Shown here in pieces: positions 47,294 through 57,416 of a stretch of DNA of 64,000 bases; position 1 is the stretch's first letter, and every line of letters starts with the position of its first letter. The stretch covers positions 372,001 to 436,000 of the forward strand of contig CALSPC010000003.1 of the NCBI GenBank assembly GCA_943788135.1, given 5' to 3'. The notes beneath the pieces were generated by a model. The model saw only the letters and a list, made by a program, of their open reading frames with translations. It had not been told where the DNA came from and did no database searches. This stretch comes from an uncultured Paracoccaceae bacterium. Lineage in GTDB: Bacteria > Bacteroidota > Bacteroidia > Flavobacteriales > Flavobacteriaceae. Made by a program: the position numbers and the translations under genes.

Positions 47294-48896
47294 ATGCTTA
47301 AAAAGGTCGCTAACTTAGGGTTTTTAGTTGTAGTAAGTTTGATTTTCTCTCAATGTGCAAATCGAGGTACAGCTTCTGGTGGACCAAAAGATGAAACACC
47401 TCCAGTTATTATAAAATCGATACCCGAGAATTTTTCGCTCAATTTTGATTCAAAAGAAATCCTAATCTACTTTGATGAATACATAAAAATGAAAGATTTG
47501 CAAAAACATCTTATCATTTCGCCATTTATGGATCCAGAACCAGAAATCACACCCGTTGGCACTGCTAGTAAGGTTATTAAAATTAAAATCAAAGATACAC
47601 TTACAACCCAATACCACTTATGCCTTTAATTTTGGTGAAAGTATTGCTGATAATAACGAAGGCAATTTATTTTCGTTCTATAAATACGTGTTCTCTACTG
47701 GGGATTTTATTGATTCGCTCTCCGTTTCAGGTCTTGTTATGGATGCTCTAAACAAAGAGGTTGACAAGCGTGTATCGGTTGTATTATATGAGGTAGATTC
47801 AACTTTTTCAGACTCCATAATTTATAAGGAAAAACCAAAATATATAGCTGTAACAGATAGTGTTTCGGGATTTAATTTAGATAACATTAAGGATGGTAGC
47901 TATCTTTTGGCAGCTCTTAAAGAAGAAAATCCAAATTATACGTTTCAACAAAAAACAGATAAAATTGGATACAAAAAGACTCACATAACCGTACCTTCTG
48001 ACACAGCTTATGTTATAAGGATGTTTAAAGAGGCTTTGGACTATAAATTTAAACGGGCACGACAGGTTTCCAATTCAAAACTTGCTTTTGGATATGAAGG
48101 CGATGGCGAAAAAATGGACATTAAACTTCTTTCAGATGCACCTGAAGACTTTGCGTCAACCCTAACTAAAGAGGCTGAAAAAGATACGCTCAACTATTGG
48201 TACCGACCCAAACTAGAGGTTGATTCTTTAGTTTTTGAAGTTACTAATGCCAAGTTTATAGATACTGTTGTGGTTAGAATTAAAGATTTCAAAGCAGATT
48301 CATTAGTGTTTAACGCCATAGCTTCGACATTAAAACTGCAAGACTCTTTTAGGCTGAGCACTTCGATTCCTTTAGAATCTTTAGATGCCACCAAAGTACA
48401 GGTTCTAGATAAAGATTCATTAGCTTTAGAAACTTCAATAAAGATTGATGAGTTTAATTCTATTGTTGAATTAGAGTTTGAAAAAACAGAGCAAAACAAT
48501 TACAACATTCAGTTGCTTCCAGGCGCTTTTACAGACTTTTATGGCACTCAAAATGACACTTTGAATTTTTCAGCAAATACGAAATTACAGGACTCTTATG
48601 GCGCTGTTCGCGTTGAGATTCGTAATGGAGTCTATCCATTAATTGTGCAGTTGACTACGGATAATGGTAAAGTGGTCGAGTCGTTTGTGGCTGAAGAGAT
48701 GTCGCCAGTTGATTTTAGGGACGTGACACCCGGAATGTATTCTTTAAGAGTTATTTTTGACACCAATGCCAATGGAGTCTATGACCCTGGAAATTTCCTC
48801 GCAAAAACTCAACCTGAACGGGTGAGTTATGCCTCAAAATTAGTTGAGGTTCGAGCTGGATGGGATACTATTGAAGAATTTATCTTAGAAAATTAA
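47294..48896 (+). CDS. Ig-like (Big_5-type) domain lipoprotein, frameshifted
   Basis: Start chosen at ATG 47294, opening a lipoprotein signal (lipobox FSQC, Cys21). The [30 protein letters not shown] block is a Big_5 (SbsA-type) Ig-like domain typical of Bacteroidota. The frame ends at 47629 but continues in the next frame: one extra A at about 47603 separates KIKDTL from [12 protein letters not shown], and its removal gives 533 residues. The rest includes a long beta-rich region and a C-terminal [19 protein letters not shown] segment. The stop overlaps the stop of convergent sdhB (TTAA). Function unknown. Confidence 0.85.
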
Positions 48897-49639
48897 GACT
48901 TTAAGCTTGCTTTAATCAATTCGCGATTCATCCGCGCAATGTTTTCTAAAGAAATGCCTTTAGGGCATTCTACCTCACAAGCACCGGTATTTGTACAATT
49001 TCCGAACCCTTCTAAATCCATTTGTGCTACCATATTTTGAACACGATCTGTAGCTTCAATTTGACCTTGTGGTAATAAGGCGTATTGTGATACTTTAGCG
49101 CCTACGAACAACATGGCTGATGAGTTTTTACATGTAGCAACACAGGCACCACATCCAATACAAGTCGCAGCATCCATGGCTTCGTCTGCGTCGTGTTTTG
49201 AAATTGGAATTGAATTTCCATCTTGTGTGTTTCCAGAAGTATTCACAGAAATAAACCCTCCTGCGTGCTGAACTCTATCAAATGCTGAGCGGTCTACAAT
49301 TAAATCTTTTATGACAGGAAATGCATTTGCTCTAAAAGGTTCAATAAAAATGGTATCACCATCTTTAAATTTACGCATATGTAATTGACAGGTGGTCACG
49401 AGTCGGTCTGGTCCGTGTGCTTCCCCATTAATATAGAGCGAACATGAACCGCAAATGCCTTCTCTACAATCATGATCAAACGCCACAGGAGTATCTCCCA
49501 TAGTGATCAATTGTCGGTTTAGGACGTCCAGCATTTCAAGAAATGACATGTCAGGAGAAATGTCCTGAATTGGGTATTCTACAATTTTTCCTTCAGCTTT
49601 GGCGTTTTCTTGTCGCCATATTTGTAATGTTAAATTCAT
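48893..49639 (-). CDS. sdhB: Succinate dehydrogenase/fumarate reductase iron-sulfur subunit
   Basis: 248 residues. The [2Fe-2S] cysteines lie in CREGICGSC with a later C near CQLH. [4Fe-4S] and [3Fe-4S] ligands lie in [11 protein letters not shown] and [15 protein letters not shown]. It passes electrons from the flavin of SdhA to quinone at the cytochrome b subunit. It is last in the sdhCAB order; 8 bases separate it from sdhA. Confidence 0.97.
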   Translation of the reverse strand: MNLTLQIWRQENAKAEGKIVEYPIQDISPDMSFLEMLDVLNRQLITMGDTPVAFDHDCREGICGSCSLYINGEAHGPDRLVTTCQLHMRKFKDGDTIFIEPFRANAFPVIKDLIVDRSAFDRVQHAGGFISVNTSGNTQDGNSIPISKHDADEAMDAATCIGCGACVATCKNSSAMLFVGAKVSQYALLPQGQIEATDRVQNMVAQMDLEGFGNCTNTGACEVECPKGISLENIARMNRELIKASLKS

Positions 49640-49647
49640 AGCAGTGC

Positions 49648-51645
49648 TTATTTGTATGAGCGTTCTTTAACTTCAATGTTTTCGTATACTAATGCTTCTT
49701 TGTGTAATTCAGCATCTTTTGGTGCGCCTTTGTATTCCCATGCAGACACAAACTGAAATTCTTTTCGGCGTTGTGCTTCACCTTCGGGTGTTTGATATTC
49801 CTCTCTAAAATGACCACCAGCAGATTCTTCACGTACTAAAGCATCTTTGGCAAATAATTCTCCTAATTCTAAGAAATCTGCAACCCGTCCTGCTTTCGCT
49901 AATTCTTCATTGAATTCATCAGCCGAACCTGGCACAAGAACATCCTTATAAAACTCATCTCGGAGAGCAGAGATGTCTTCAATAGCTTCTTTTAACTCTT
50001 TTTCATTTCGGGCCATTCCACATTTTTCCCACATGATTTTTCCAAGACGTTTATGGAAATAATCCACAGGCTTAGTTCCTTTGTTGTTGATGAAATGATT
50101 AATTTCAGAAGTCACTCTAGCCTCTGCTTCTTCAAACTCTTTAGTGTCCGTTGGAATAGGGCCGGTTCTGATGTCATCTGATAAATAATTTCCAATAGTA
50201 TAGGGTAATACAAAATAACCATCTGCTAAGCCTTGCATCAATGCGGATGCACCTAAACGGTTGGCGCCATGCTCAGAGAAATTGGCTTCTCCAATGGCAT
50301 AGAGTCCAGGAATAGTGGTTTGTAGGTTATAATCAACCCAAATCCCTCCCATTGTATAATGTACCGCTGGATATATCATCATAGGAGTTTCGTATGGATT
50401 TTCATCTACAATCTTTTCATACATTTGAAATAAGTTGCCGTATTTACTTTTGACTACTTGTTTTCCTAAGGTTTGTATAAGTTCTGCATCCTCTTCATCT
50501 AAACCTTTGATGTGTGCTTGTTCTTTACCATATCTAACAATAGCAGAAGCAAAGTCCAAAAAGACTGCTTCACCTGTTTTGTTTACGCCAAAGCCTTCGT
50601 CACAACGTTCTTTCGCTGCTCTGGAAGCCACATCTCTTGGTACTAAATTTCCAAAAGCTGGATAACGGCGTTCTAAGAAATAATCGCGTTGATCTTCGGC
50701 GAGATCTGTTGGTTTTAAATCGCGATTTTGAATCGCTTTAGCGTCTTCAATATTTTTTGGCACCCATATACGTCCGTCGTTTCTTAAGGATTCAGACATC
50801 AGGGTTAATTTTGATTGGTGATCTCCTGAAACAGGAATACACGTTGGGTGAATTTGTGTATAACAAGGGTTTGCAAAGTAAGCACCACGTTTGTGTGCTT
50901 TCCATGCTGCTGTTACATTACTACCCATCGCATTTGTAGAAAGGTAAAATACATTCCCATAACCTCCAGTTCCTAAAACTACAGCATGTCCTGAGTGGCG
51001 TTCAATTTCTCCGGTGACTAAGTTTCTAGTGATAATTCCACGGGCTTTTCCATCTACGACAACGACATCTAACATTTCGTGACGGTTATACATTTTAATT
51101 TTTCCACGTCCAATTTGACGGTTCATTGCGGAGTAGGCTCCAAGCAAAAGTTGTTGGCCCGTTTGCCCTTTGGCATAAAACGTTCTGGAAACTAAAACCC
51201 CTCCAAATGAACGGTTGTCTAATAGTCCTCCATAATCTCTTGCAAAAGGCACACCTTGCGCAACGCATTGATCAATAATATTGGTTGATACTTCTGCTAA
51301 ACGGTGTACGTTTGCTTCCCGCGAACGGTAATCTCCACCTTTTACGGTATCATAAAATAAACGGTAAGTAGAATCACCATCACCTTGATAATTTTTTGCG
51401 GCATTAATCCCACCTTGGGCTGCAATAGAGTGTGCACGACGCGGAGAATCTTGAAAACAAAACGCTTTCACGTTGTAGCCAAGTTCAGCGAGTGTCGCTG
51501 CAGCCGATCCACCAGCAAGCCCAGTTCCAACAATAATCACGTCGATGTGACGTTTGTTGGCAGGATTTACAAGGTTAATACTGTTTTTATGATTAGTCCA
51601 CTTATCTGCTAAAGGACCTTCGGGTATTTTTGAATCTAAAGCCAT
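49648..51645 (-). CDS. sdhA: Succinate dehydrogenase/fumarate reductase flavoprotein subunit
   Basis: 665 residues. The FAD dinucleotide fold starts [21 protein letters not shown]. The His for covalent FAD attachment is in [16 protein letters not shown]. The active-site region includes HPTCIPVSG and [16 protein letters not shown]. It oxidises succinate to fumarate in the TCA cycle on the cytoplasmic face of the inner membrane. It lies between sdhC and sdhB in one operon. Confidence 0.97.
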   Translation of the reverse strand: MALDSKIPEGPLADKWTNHKNSINLVNPANKRHIDVIIVGTGLAGGSAAATLAELGYNVKAFCFQDSPRRAHSIAAQGGINAAKNYQGDGDSTYRLFYDTVKGGDYRSREANVHRLAEVSTNIIDQCVAQGVPFARDYGGLLDNRSFGGVLVSRTFYAKGQTGQQLLLGAYSAMNRQIGRGKIKMYNRHEMLDVVVVDGKARGIITRNLVTGEIERHSGHAVVLGTGGYGNVFYLSTNAMGSNVTAAWKAHKRGAYFANPCYTQIHPTCIPVSGDHQSKLTLMSESLRNDGRIWVPKNIEDAKAIQNRDLKPTDLAEDQRDYFLERRYPAFGNLVPRDVASRAAKERCDEGFGVNKTGEAVFLDFASAIVRYGKEQAHIKGLDEEDAELIQTLGKQVVKSKYGNLFQMYEKIVDENPYETPMMIYPAVHYTMGGIWVDYNLQTTIPGLYAIGEANFSEHGANRLGASALMQGLADGYFVLPYTIGNYLSDDIRTGPIPTDTKEFEEAEARVTSEINHFINNKGTKPVDYFHKRLGKIMWEKCGMARNEKELKEAIEDISALRDEFYKDVLVPGSADEFNEELAKAGRVADFLELGELFAKDALVREESAGGHFREEYQTPEGEAQRRKEFQFVSAWEYKGAPKDAELHKEALVYENIEVKERSYK

Positions 51646-51656
51646 AATACTATGTT

Positions 51657-52334
51657 TTAGTGTGTATGATTAAAATAGTGGAAAAGCGCAATGACAATAA
51701 ATCCTAAAGGAATTAGTGTGGCATATGCAGTTCCAAAACTTTTAAGTGATTTAGTGTATTTGTTGTTAGCCCCAACCGATTGAAATGCGGAATTGAATCC
51801 GTGTAACAGGTGTAATGCTAGAAATATAAACGCAATGACATAAGCTCCAACTCTTATAGGGTTATGAAATTTTTCAACGAGTTCATGATAATATCTGAAC
51901 TCGCCATTATGAAGACCACTCATATCACCAACAATATATTTGGTGTTAAGTTCTGGAAACCAGAAGTCAATAAAATGAAGTGCAACGAATGCTAAAATAG
52001 CAAACCCGCTATAAATCATATTTCTACTCATCCAAGAAGAGTTGGCGTTGCCGTTGTTTTTGGCATAGCTTACCGATCTCGACCTGTAGTTTTTATACTC
52101 TAAAACAAATCCCATTACAAAATGAAAGACCACACCAAAAATAAGAACGGGTTGCAGTACAAATTGTACCAACGGATTTGTTCCCATAAAGTGAGAAACT
52201 TCGTTAAATGTATCGGGGTTGATAATAGATAGAATATTTATGGCAAAATGTTGTAAAAGGAAAAACATGAGAAAAAATGCAGAGAGCGCCATGGCTATCT
52301 TTTTCCCTATTGAAGACTTTAATAATCCACTCAT
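51657..52334 (-). CDS. sdhC: Succinate dehydrogenase cytochrome b subunit
   Basis: Start chosen at ATG 52334 ([17 protein letters not shown]); the extended frame reaches into the promoter. The product has 225 residues with about five membrane segments and the [20 protein letters not shown] and LHLLHGF histidine sites for two haems. This is the single-subunit B-type anchor seen in Bacteroidota. It leads the sdhCAB operon; a consensus promoter lies upstream. Confidence 0.94.
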   Translation of the reverse strand: MSGLLKSSIGKKIAMALSAFFLMFFLLQHFAINILSIINPDTFNEVSHFMGTNPLVQFVLQPVLIFGVVFHFVMGFVLEYKNYRSRSVSYAKNNGNANSSWMSRNMIYSGFAILAFVALHFIDFWFPELNTKYIVGDMSGLHNGEFRYYHELVEKFHNPIRVGAYVIAFIFLALHLLHGFNSAFQSVGANNKYTKSLKSFGTAYATLIPLGFIVIALFHYFNHTH

Positions 52335-52359
52335 AATTAGCTGTTGTTTTTTAACCCTG

Positions 52360-52390
52360 CAAAGGTAATCCACGACAACGTTTTAGACAA
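52360..52390 (-). promoter_or_regulatory. sdhCAB promoter
   Basis: On the minus strand: TTG (complement of 52388-52390), a 20-base spacer, then TACCTTTG (complement of 52360-52367). This is a full Bacteroidota promoter match. The sdhC ATG is 25 bases downstream. Confidence 0.82.
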
Positions 52391-52516
52391 TAACATTCGT
52401 GTTAATTTTATTATTTAGACTTATTTTAAATAACCAAAATACCTCGAAGGATTTTAACATTTTAATATAGACCTATTAATTAAATTTATATATTTTTGGA
52501 TTAAATATACACACAC

Positions 52517-53814
52517 ATGAAATACCTACCGATCAGTCCTCAATTATTTACAAAAAACAGATTAAAGTTTTCACAGCAAATGCTACCTAAATCAATCGCT
52601 GTATTTAACTCTAATGATGTCTTTTCTACAGGTGCAGATAGTACACTACCATTTGAACAGCACCGGAATATTTTTTACCTCAGTGGGGTAGACCAAGAAG
52701 AAAGTATTTTAATTATATTTCCTAGCTGCAAACGAAGCTGCACATAGAGAAATTCTTTTTGTAAAAGAAACCAACGATCACATTGCAGTATGGGAAGGCG
52801 CTAAACTTAGTAAATCTCAGGCAACTGCTGCATCGGGAGTTCAAACGGTGTATTGGTTAAAAGAGTTTGATTCGATTTTCCCAAAATTGATGGCAGAAGC
52901 GACTCTTTTTTATTTTAATAATAATAATCATTACCGCCAAGCAGTTGAAATGGAAACTCGGGACGATCGCTTTTTAAAAATGATTAAATCCACCTATCCA
53001 AATCACGAGATTGCTCCTAATTTTCCAATCATGGAGGCGATACGTGGGGTCAAAGAGCCAGAAGAAATTGCGTTGATGCAAACTGCTTGTGATATTACAG
53101 AAAAAGGGTTTAGAAGAGCTTTGGCTTTTATAAAGCCGGGCGTTATGGAGTACGAAATCGAGGCAGAATTCGCTCACGAATTTCTCAAAAATCGTTCGAA
53201 AGGATTTGCTTACACTCCAATCATCGGATCGGGATACAATGCTTGTGTGTTGCATTATATAGAAAACAATCAAGCTTGTAAGGATGGCGATATGTTACTC
53301 ATGGACGTTGGAGCAGAGTATGCAAATTATGCAAGTGACATGACGCGAACTGATCCCTGTAAATGGGCGATTTACGGCACGCCAAAAAGCTGTTTATCAA
53401 GCGGTTTTAAATGTTAAAAATGAAGCAACAAAGTTATTAGTGCCTGGAACTATTTGGGAAGATTATCATGTTGAGGTTGGAAAAATGATGACCTCTGAAC
53501 TTTTGGGCTTAGGCTTAATTGATAAAGCTGATGTTCAAAATGAAGACCCAAAATGGCCTGCTTATAAAAAATATTTCATGCACGGAACATCGCACCATAT
53601 GGGGTTAGATACCCATGATTTTGGTCCTTTAAAAACGCCTATGACAGAAAATATGGTGTTTACAGTGGAACCTGGAATTTATATACCTAATGAAAAAATG
53701 GGCATCCGACTCGAAGACGACGTTGTCATTCAAGCAGAAGGCCCACCTTTAAATCTAATGCGTAATATTCCTATCGAAGTCGAAGAAATAGAAACTATAA
53801 TGAATTCAAATTAA
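52517..53814 (+). CDS. pepP: Aminopeptidase P (two frame breaks)
   Basis: Three frames join to one protein. It starts MKYLPISPQLF and shifts at about 52724 (an extra A between FP and AANEAAHREILFV). It shifts again at 53352 (an extra G between MTRT and IPVNGRFTARQ), then runs to the stop. Removing one base at each site gives 431 residues, the normal length. The metallopeptidase domain shows HYIENNQ, DVGAEYANYASDMTRT (metal Asp residues), HGTSHHMGLDTHD and the Glu of VFTVEPGIYIP. It removes N-terminal residues preceding proline. A -7 element (TATTTTTG, 52491-52498) precedes it. The stop codon overlaps that of the convergent metal-binding gene (TTAA). Confidence 0.87.
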
Positions 53815-54310
53815 GCTTTTTTAGCACAACATTTCTTTTCACAATCTTGAGCACAGCTTTTTTTTCGGCTTTTAGTTTGTTTGTACAGCATGCTTTTTTG
53901 CACGCTTTTTTACACACCTTTTTAGATCCTGAAAACTCCACAACAGTTTGCATATTTTCTACGGAATAGGTGTCAGCTACCGAAGTCACGGTTTTGGTGA
54001 TGCTTGATGGATTAGTCTGGGCAACATCATATTCGACCATCGCCAGTTCGTTTTTAAAATCTACGGTTGCAGATTTTACACCTTCCATGCGGGCCAGTTT
54101 CTTTTCAATAGTTTTTGCGCATCCCATTTCGCAGGTCATCCCTTTAATATTGAATTCTGCTTTAGAATAGGTGGCGTTTGGATTGAGTTCAGTAGAGGTG
54201 TTTTCAGTAGTAGTGTTTACAGATATAATTTCTGTTTTAGGCTCATTTTTACAAGAAAAAACAAGTGCTAACAAAAACACAGCGGTTAAGGTTTTTTTGA
54301 AAAAGTTCAT
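53811..54310 (-). CDS. Heavy-metal-associated (HMA) domain lipoprotein with Cys-rich tail (homopolymer frameshift)
   Basis: Lipoprotein signal (lipobox VFSC, Cys20), then an HMA domain (about 50-120) whose metal site is MTCEMGC (C-x3-C, not the usual C-x2-C). A Lys/Cys tail follows (KKVCKKACKKACC). As read, the frame ends at 53795 with a non-Cys tail. Adding one A to the A8 run (T8 at 53858-53865 on the plus strand) gives KKSCAQDCEKKCCAKKA and a stop at 53811, 166 residues in all. That corrected end is far more consistent with the Cys-rich pattern. It is a likely periplasmic copper or similar soft-metal binder. Confidence 0.8.
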
Positions 54311-54406
54311 GCTATTTTAGTTTAGGCGTTTGAAACAAATGTAGAAATAATTCAGTATTATTCTAATTTATTACTCAATTTTGTGAAATATTTATAAACT
54401 GTTAAA

Positions 54407-55297
54407 ATGAATCAAGACTACAAGAAATGGATATTCCTATTGACTCTAGCTATTGTCTGGGGGAGCTCATTCATTTTAATTAAGAAAGGTTTAGTTGGAT
54501 TGACGCCTTTACAGCTCGGAAGTTTACGAACGGTGCTGTCATCGCTATTTATTTTTGTAATTGGCTATAAATCCCTTAAAACGGTTCTTAATTCGCAGTG
54601 GAAATGGATCATTTTATCTGGGTTTATTGGGACTTTTTTTCCGGCCTTTTTATTTGCTTTTGCCGAAACAGAGGTCGATAGTGGAGTGGTTTCAATTTTA
54701 AATGCTTTAGTGCCTCTAAATGCGATTTTAATTGGGTTAGCTGTTTTTAAAATTACATCTACAAAACTTCAGATATTTGGTGTAATTTTGGGGTTTATTG
54801 GAGCCTCCATGCTCATTTTTAACAGCATGGAACTCAATCCTGATCAAAATTACTTATACGCTGGATTCGTGGTCTTGTCTACCGTCATGTATGGCTTCAA
54901 TGTGAACCTCATTAAACATTACCTTCAAGAAGTGAAACCGATTGCTATTGCTACTGGGAATTTTGTAGCGATATTTATACCTGCTTTTTTAGTTCTAGTA
55001 GCTTCTGATTTTTTTACACTTCAAACTTTTGACCAGCAATCTATATATTCCTCTATAGGTTATGTAGCCATTCTATCTGTGTTTGGTACAGTCATGGCAA
55101 AAATTATATTCAATAATTTAATCCAAATTTCAAGTCCAGTATTTGCTTCATCGGTGACTTATTTGATGCCAATGGTAGCGCTATTGTGGGGCTTACTAGA
55201 TGGCGAACGTTTTGGGTTAGATCAAGGATTCGCATCTTTGCTTATTATATGCGGGGTTTATTTAGCCAATAAAAAAGCAAAAAAAAACCGAAGCTAA
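54407..55297 (+). CDS. EamA/DMT family transporter
   Basis: 296 residues, ten hydrophobic segments arranged as two EamA repeats. Typical elements are AIVWGSSFILIKKGLVGLTPLQLGSLRTVLSSL in the first repeat and the GTVMAKIIFNNLIQISSPVFASSVTYLMPMVALLWGLLDGE block in the second. DMT proteins export or import metabolites across the inner membrane; the substrate is unknown. It is closed by a hairpin terminator shared with the convergent M16 gene. Confidence 0.92.
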   Translation: MNQDYKKWIFLLTLAIVWGSSFILIKKGLVGLTPLQLGSLRTVLSSLFIFVIGYKSLKTVLNSQWKWIILSGFIGTFFPAFLFAFAETEVDSGVVSILNALVPLNAILIGLAVFKITSTKLQIFGVILGFIGASMLIFNSMELNPDQNYLYAGFVVLSTVMYGFNVNLIKHYLQEVKPIAIATGNFVAIFIPAFLVLVASDFFTLQTFDQQSIYSSIGYVAILSVFGTVMAKIIFNNLIQISSPVFASSVTYLMPMVALLWGLLDGERFGLDQGFASLLIICGVYLANKKAKKNRS

Positions 55298-55312
55298 TGC
55301 CTCGGTTTTTTA
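55281..55312. terminator. Bidirectional terminator between the EamA and M16 genes
   Basis: An A8 run, the stem CCGA / TCGG with a loop, and a T6 run overlap the EamA stop region. Flanking A and T tracts suit both strands. Confidence 0.75.
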
Positions 55313-55330
55313 AATGTAAGGAATGTTATG

Positions 55331-57397
55331 TTAGTTGAAGTCTTCTTCAGAAACCCCTTCGTTAATAACAATCTCACTTGCAGCCATCCCAATCACTTGA
55401 GGGCCAGCAGTTATTTTTTGAACGAAAGGAAATAATACCCCATTCACTTCCTTGTAATCGGAGTACTCTTGAATAGACGTTATTTGTTGTCCTTGCGCTT
55501 CTTGTGTTTTTTCAGTTCTTAGCAATAATCCTGTTGTGGCATCATAGTAACGGAACGAGGCTTCTTTTACTTTTATTTTGTAAACATCCACGCCATCAAT
55601 AGCAGTCAAACTAACGAGTTCAAGTGTGCTTGCGTCTAAATACGTTTCTGGAAATAAGCCTTTTTCTTCTAATTTTTCCGCAAGCTCATCTTCGGACATT
55701 GGCATTTTTCGCCCTTGTTGTTCGGCGTAACCATCCGTACCATTAAATTTTTGCTTCATCACCGTTCCCATGCCTTCAATAGACATTTCCATCGATGACA
55801 TATTAGGGGTCATACTTTTTAGGACGGCTGTTGGTGTAAAAGGCATACCCTCTATTGTAACATTCGAAGAAACCATAACAGAATTTACAGCATTGACTGC
55901 TTCAAGCCCCCCGATTGCAGTGATGTAGCTGCTGAGTACTGAGGCTGCAGTAACGCCTGCAGGAATTGGTTTAGAAAATTCAGGTTTTTCAACGGGGTTA
56001 GCAAAGGTGTCAAAGTAGTTGATTGGAATACCTGTTTTTTCAAGGTTTTCAATAACTTCACTTCCTTTTCCTACCACAATTATACGAGCATTGTCAGCTG
56101 TAAAATAGCGGTTGGCCACACGCATAACATCTTCAATAGATACGGCGTTTATTTTTTCTAAATAAGTGGCATAAAAATCGTCAGGCAATTCGTTGATTTT
56201 TGTATTGATTGCATATTGTGCGATGGTGCTTGGTCTTTCTAATGCCAGTACAAAATCGCCCACATACTTTGCTTTAGCATTTGCCAAGGCATCAGCTTCT
56301 ACAGGCTCAGTCTGAAAGCGTTTGATCTCTTTTATAGTTTCAACAACGGCACTGTCCGTAACCGCATTTCTAACGGCTGCTCCTGCTCTGAAACGCGAAA
56401 TGTACTTATCTGTACCTACAGATGATCGTGCACCATAGGTGTAGCCATGTTCTTCACGGAGGTTCATATTTAAGTAGCTATTAAATCCACCACCTAAAAT
56501 TTTATTTGCAATAAGAACTGCGTGATAATCAGGATCACTCATTTTTAACTTTACTGTACTTGTCAAAGAAATGTTTGATTGTACCGCATTGGGCATATCA
56601 ATAAAATTAATTTCAAGAGCTTTTGGATTTTCATTAGCTTCAACCATTGCTGTTGTTAAGGCTGCTGCTTTTTTCCAGTTTTTAAATTGCTTTTTAACAT
56701 GCTTTACAATGGATTTTGTGTCAACATCTCCAATGACTACTAAATACGTATTGTTAGGGTTGAAGTACTTTTGGTAATAGGCTTTTACATCCGCAAGCGT
56801 AACTTTATTAACCGTTTCTTCAGTTAAAAATTCACCATAAGGATGTTCTGTGCCATATGCTAATGCACCGCCAACTCGACCTGCGATGGCATCAACACTT
56901 TTAGCATCTGCTTTGATTCCTTCTAGCAGTTTGTCTTTTTCTTTTTGAAATTCGTCTTCAGTAAGCAATGGATTTATGGCTGCATCTGCTAATAACTCCA
57001 AAATACGATCACTGTATTTTGTCAGCGAACTTGCAGAACCACCACCAAAACCGATGTTTAATCGTGCGCCTAAAAAGTCAATCTCTTCGTTAAAATCGTC
57101 TTTAGAAATCGAAGTGGTGCCGTTTGCTAACATAGCACCTAAAAGTGAGGTGACCCCTGCTTTTTCTCCTTCTACTATAGGTTCTCTATCAAAGGCTAAA
57201 TTAAAAGATACTCTTGGAAGTTTATGGTTTTCAACAACCAAAATTTTAAGTCCATTTTTTAATTCAAATTCTTGTGGCTTTTCCAATGCAATTATTGGAG
57301 CTGGGCCAGGTTTTGGTTGCTGTGAGCGGTCAATCTGAGCATTTACTCCTAGAGCCATAAAAAACACGGCAATTACGATATATAATTTAGTTTTCAT
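55331..57397 (-). CDS. M16 family peptidase-like protein, non-catalytic type
   Basis: 688 residues with a signal peptide (VNAQ, about 20). Two M16 halves are visible (FELKNGLKILVVENHKLPRVSFNLAF; VIGDVDTKSIVKHVKKQF). The HxxEH zinc motif is absent at the expected place (GVTSLLGAMLANGTT). It resembles the inactive partner of M16B pairs (as in yeast processing peptidase). It follows the catalytic partner after 19 bases, so the two probably form a heteromer in the periplasm. An extra C-terminal region of about 200 residues lies after the M16 domains. Confidence 0.9.
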   Translation of the reverse strand: MKTKLYIVIAVFFMALGVNAQIDRSQQPKPGPAPIIALEKPQEFELKNGLKILVVENHKLPRVSFNLAFDREPIVEGEKAGVTSLLGAMLANGTTSISKDDFNEEIDFLGARLNIGFGGGSASSLTKYSDRILELLADAAINPLLTEDEFQKEKDKLLEGIKADAKSVDAIAGRVGGALAYGTEHPYGEFLTEETVNKVTLADVKAYYQKYFNPNNTYLVVIGDVDTKSIVKHVKKQFKNWKKAAALTTAMVEANENPKALEINFIDMPNAVQSNISLTSTVKLKMSDPDYHAVLIANKILGGGFNSYLNMNLREEHGYTYGARSSVGTDKYISRFRAGAAVRNAVTDSAVVETIKEIKRFQTEPVEADALANAKAKYVGDFVLALERPSTIAQYAINTKINELPDDFYATYLEKINAVSIEDVMRVANRYFTADNARIIVVGKGSEVIENLEKTGIPINYFDTFANPVEKPEFSKPIPAGVTAASVLSSYITAIGGLEAVNAVNSVMVSSNVTIEGMPFTPTAVLKSMTPNMSSMEMSIEGMGTVMKQKFNGTDGYAEQQGRKMPMSEDELAEKLEEKGLFPETYLDASTLELVSLTAIDGVDVYKIKVKEASFRYYDATTGLLLRTEKTQEAQGQQITSIQEYSDYKEVNGVLFPFVQKITAGPQVIGMAASEIVINEGVSEEDFN

Positions 57398-57416
57398 ATT
57401 AAGATCTTTTTAGTTG

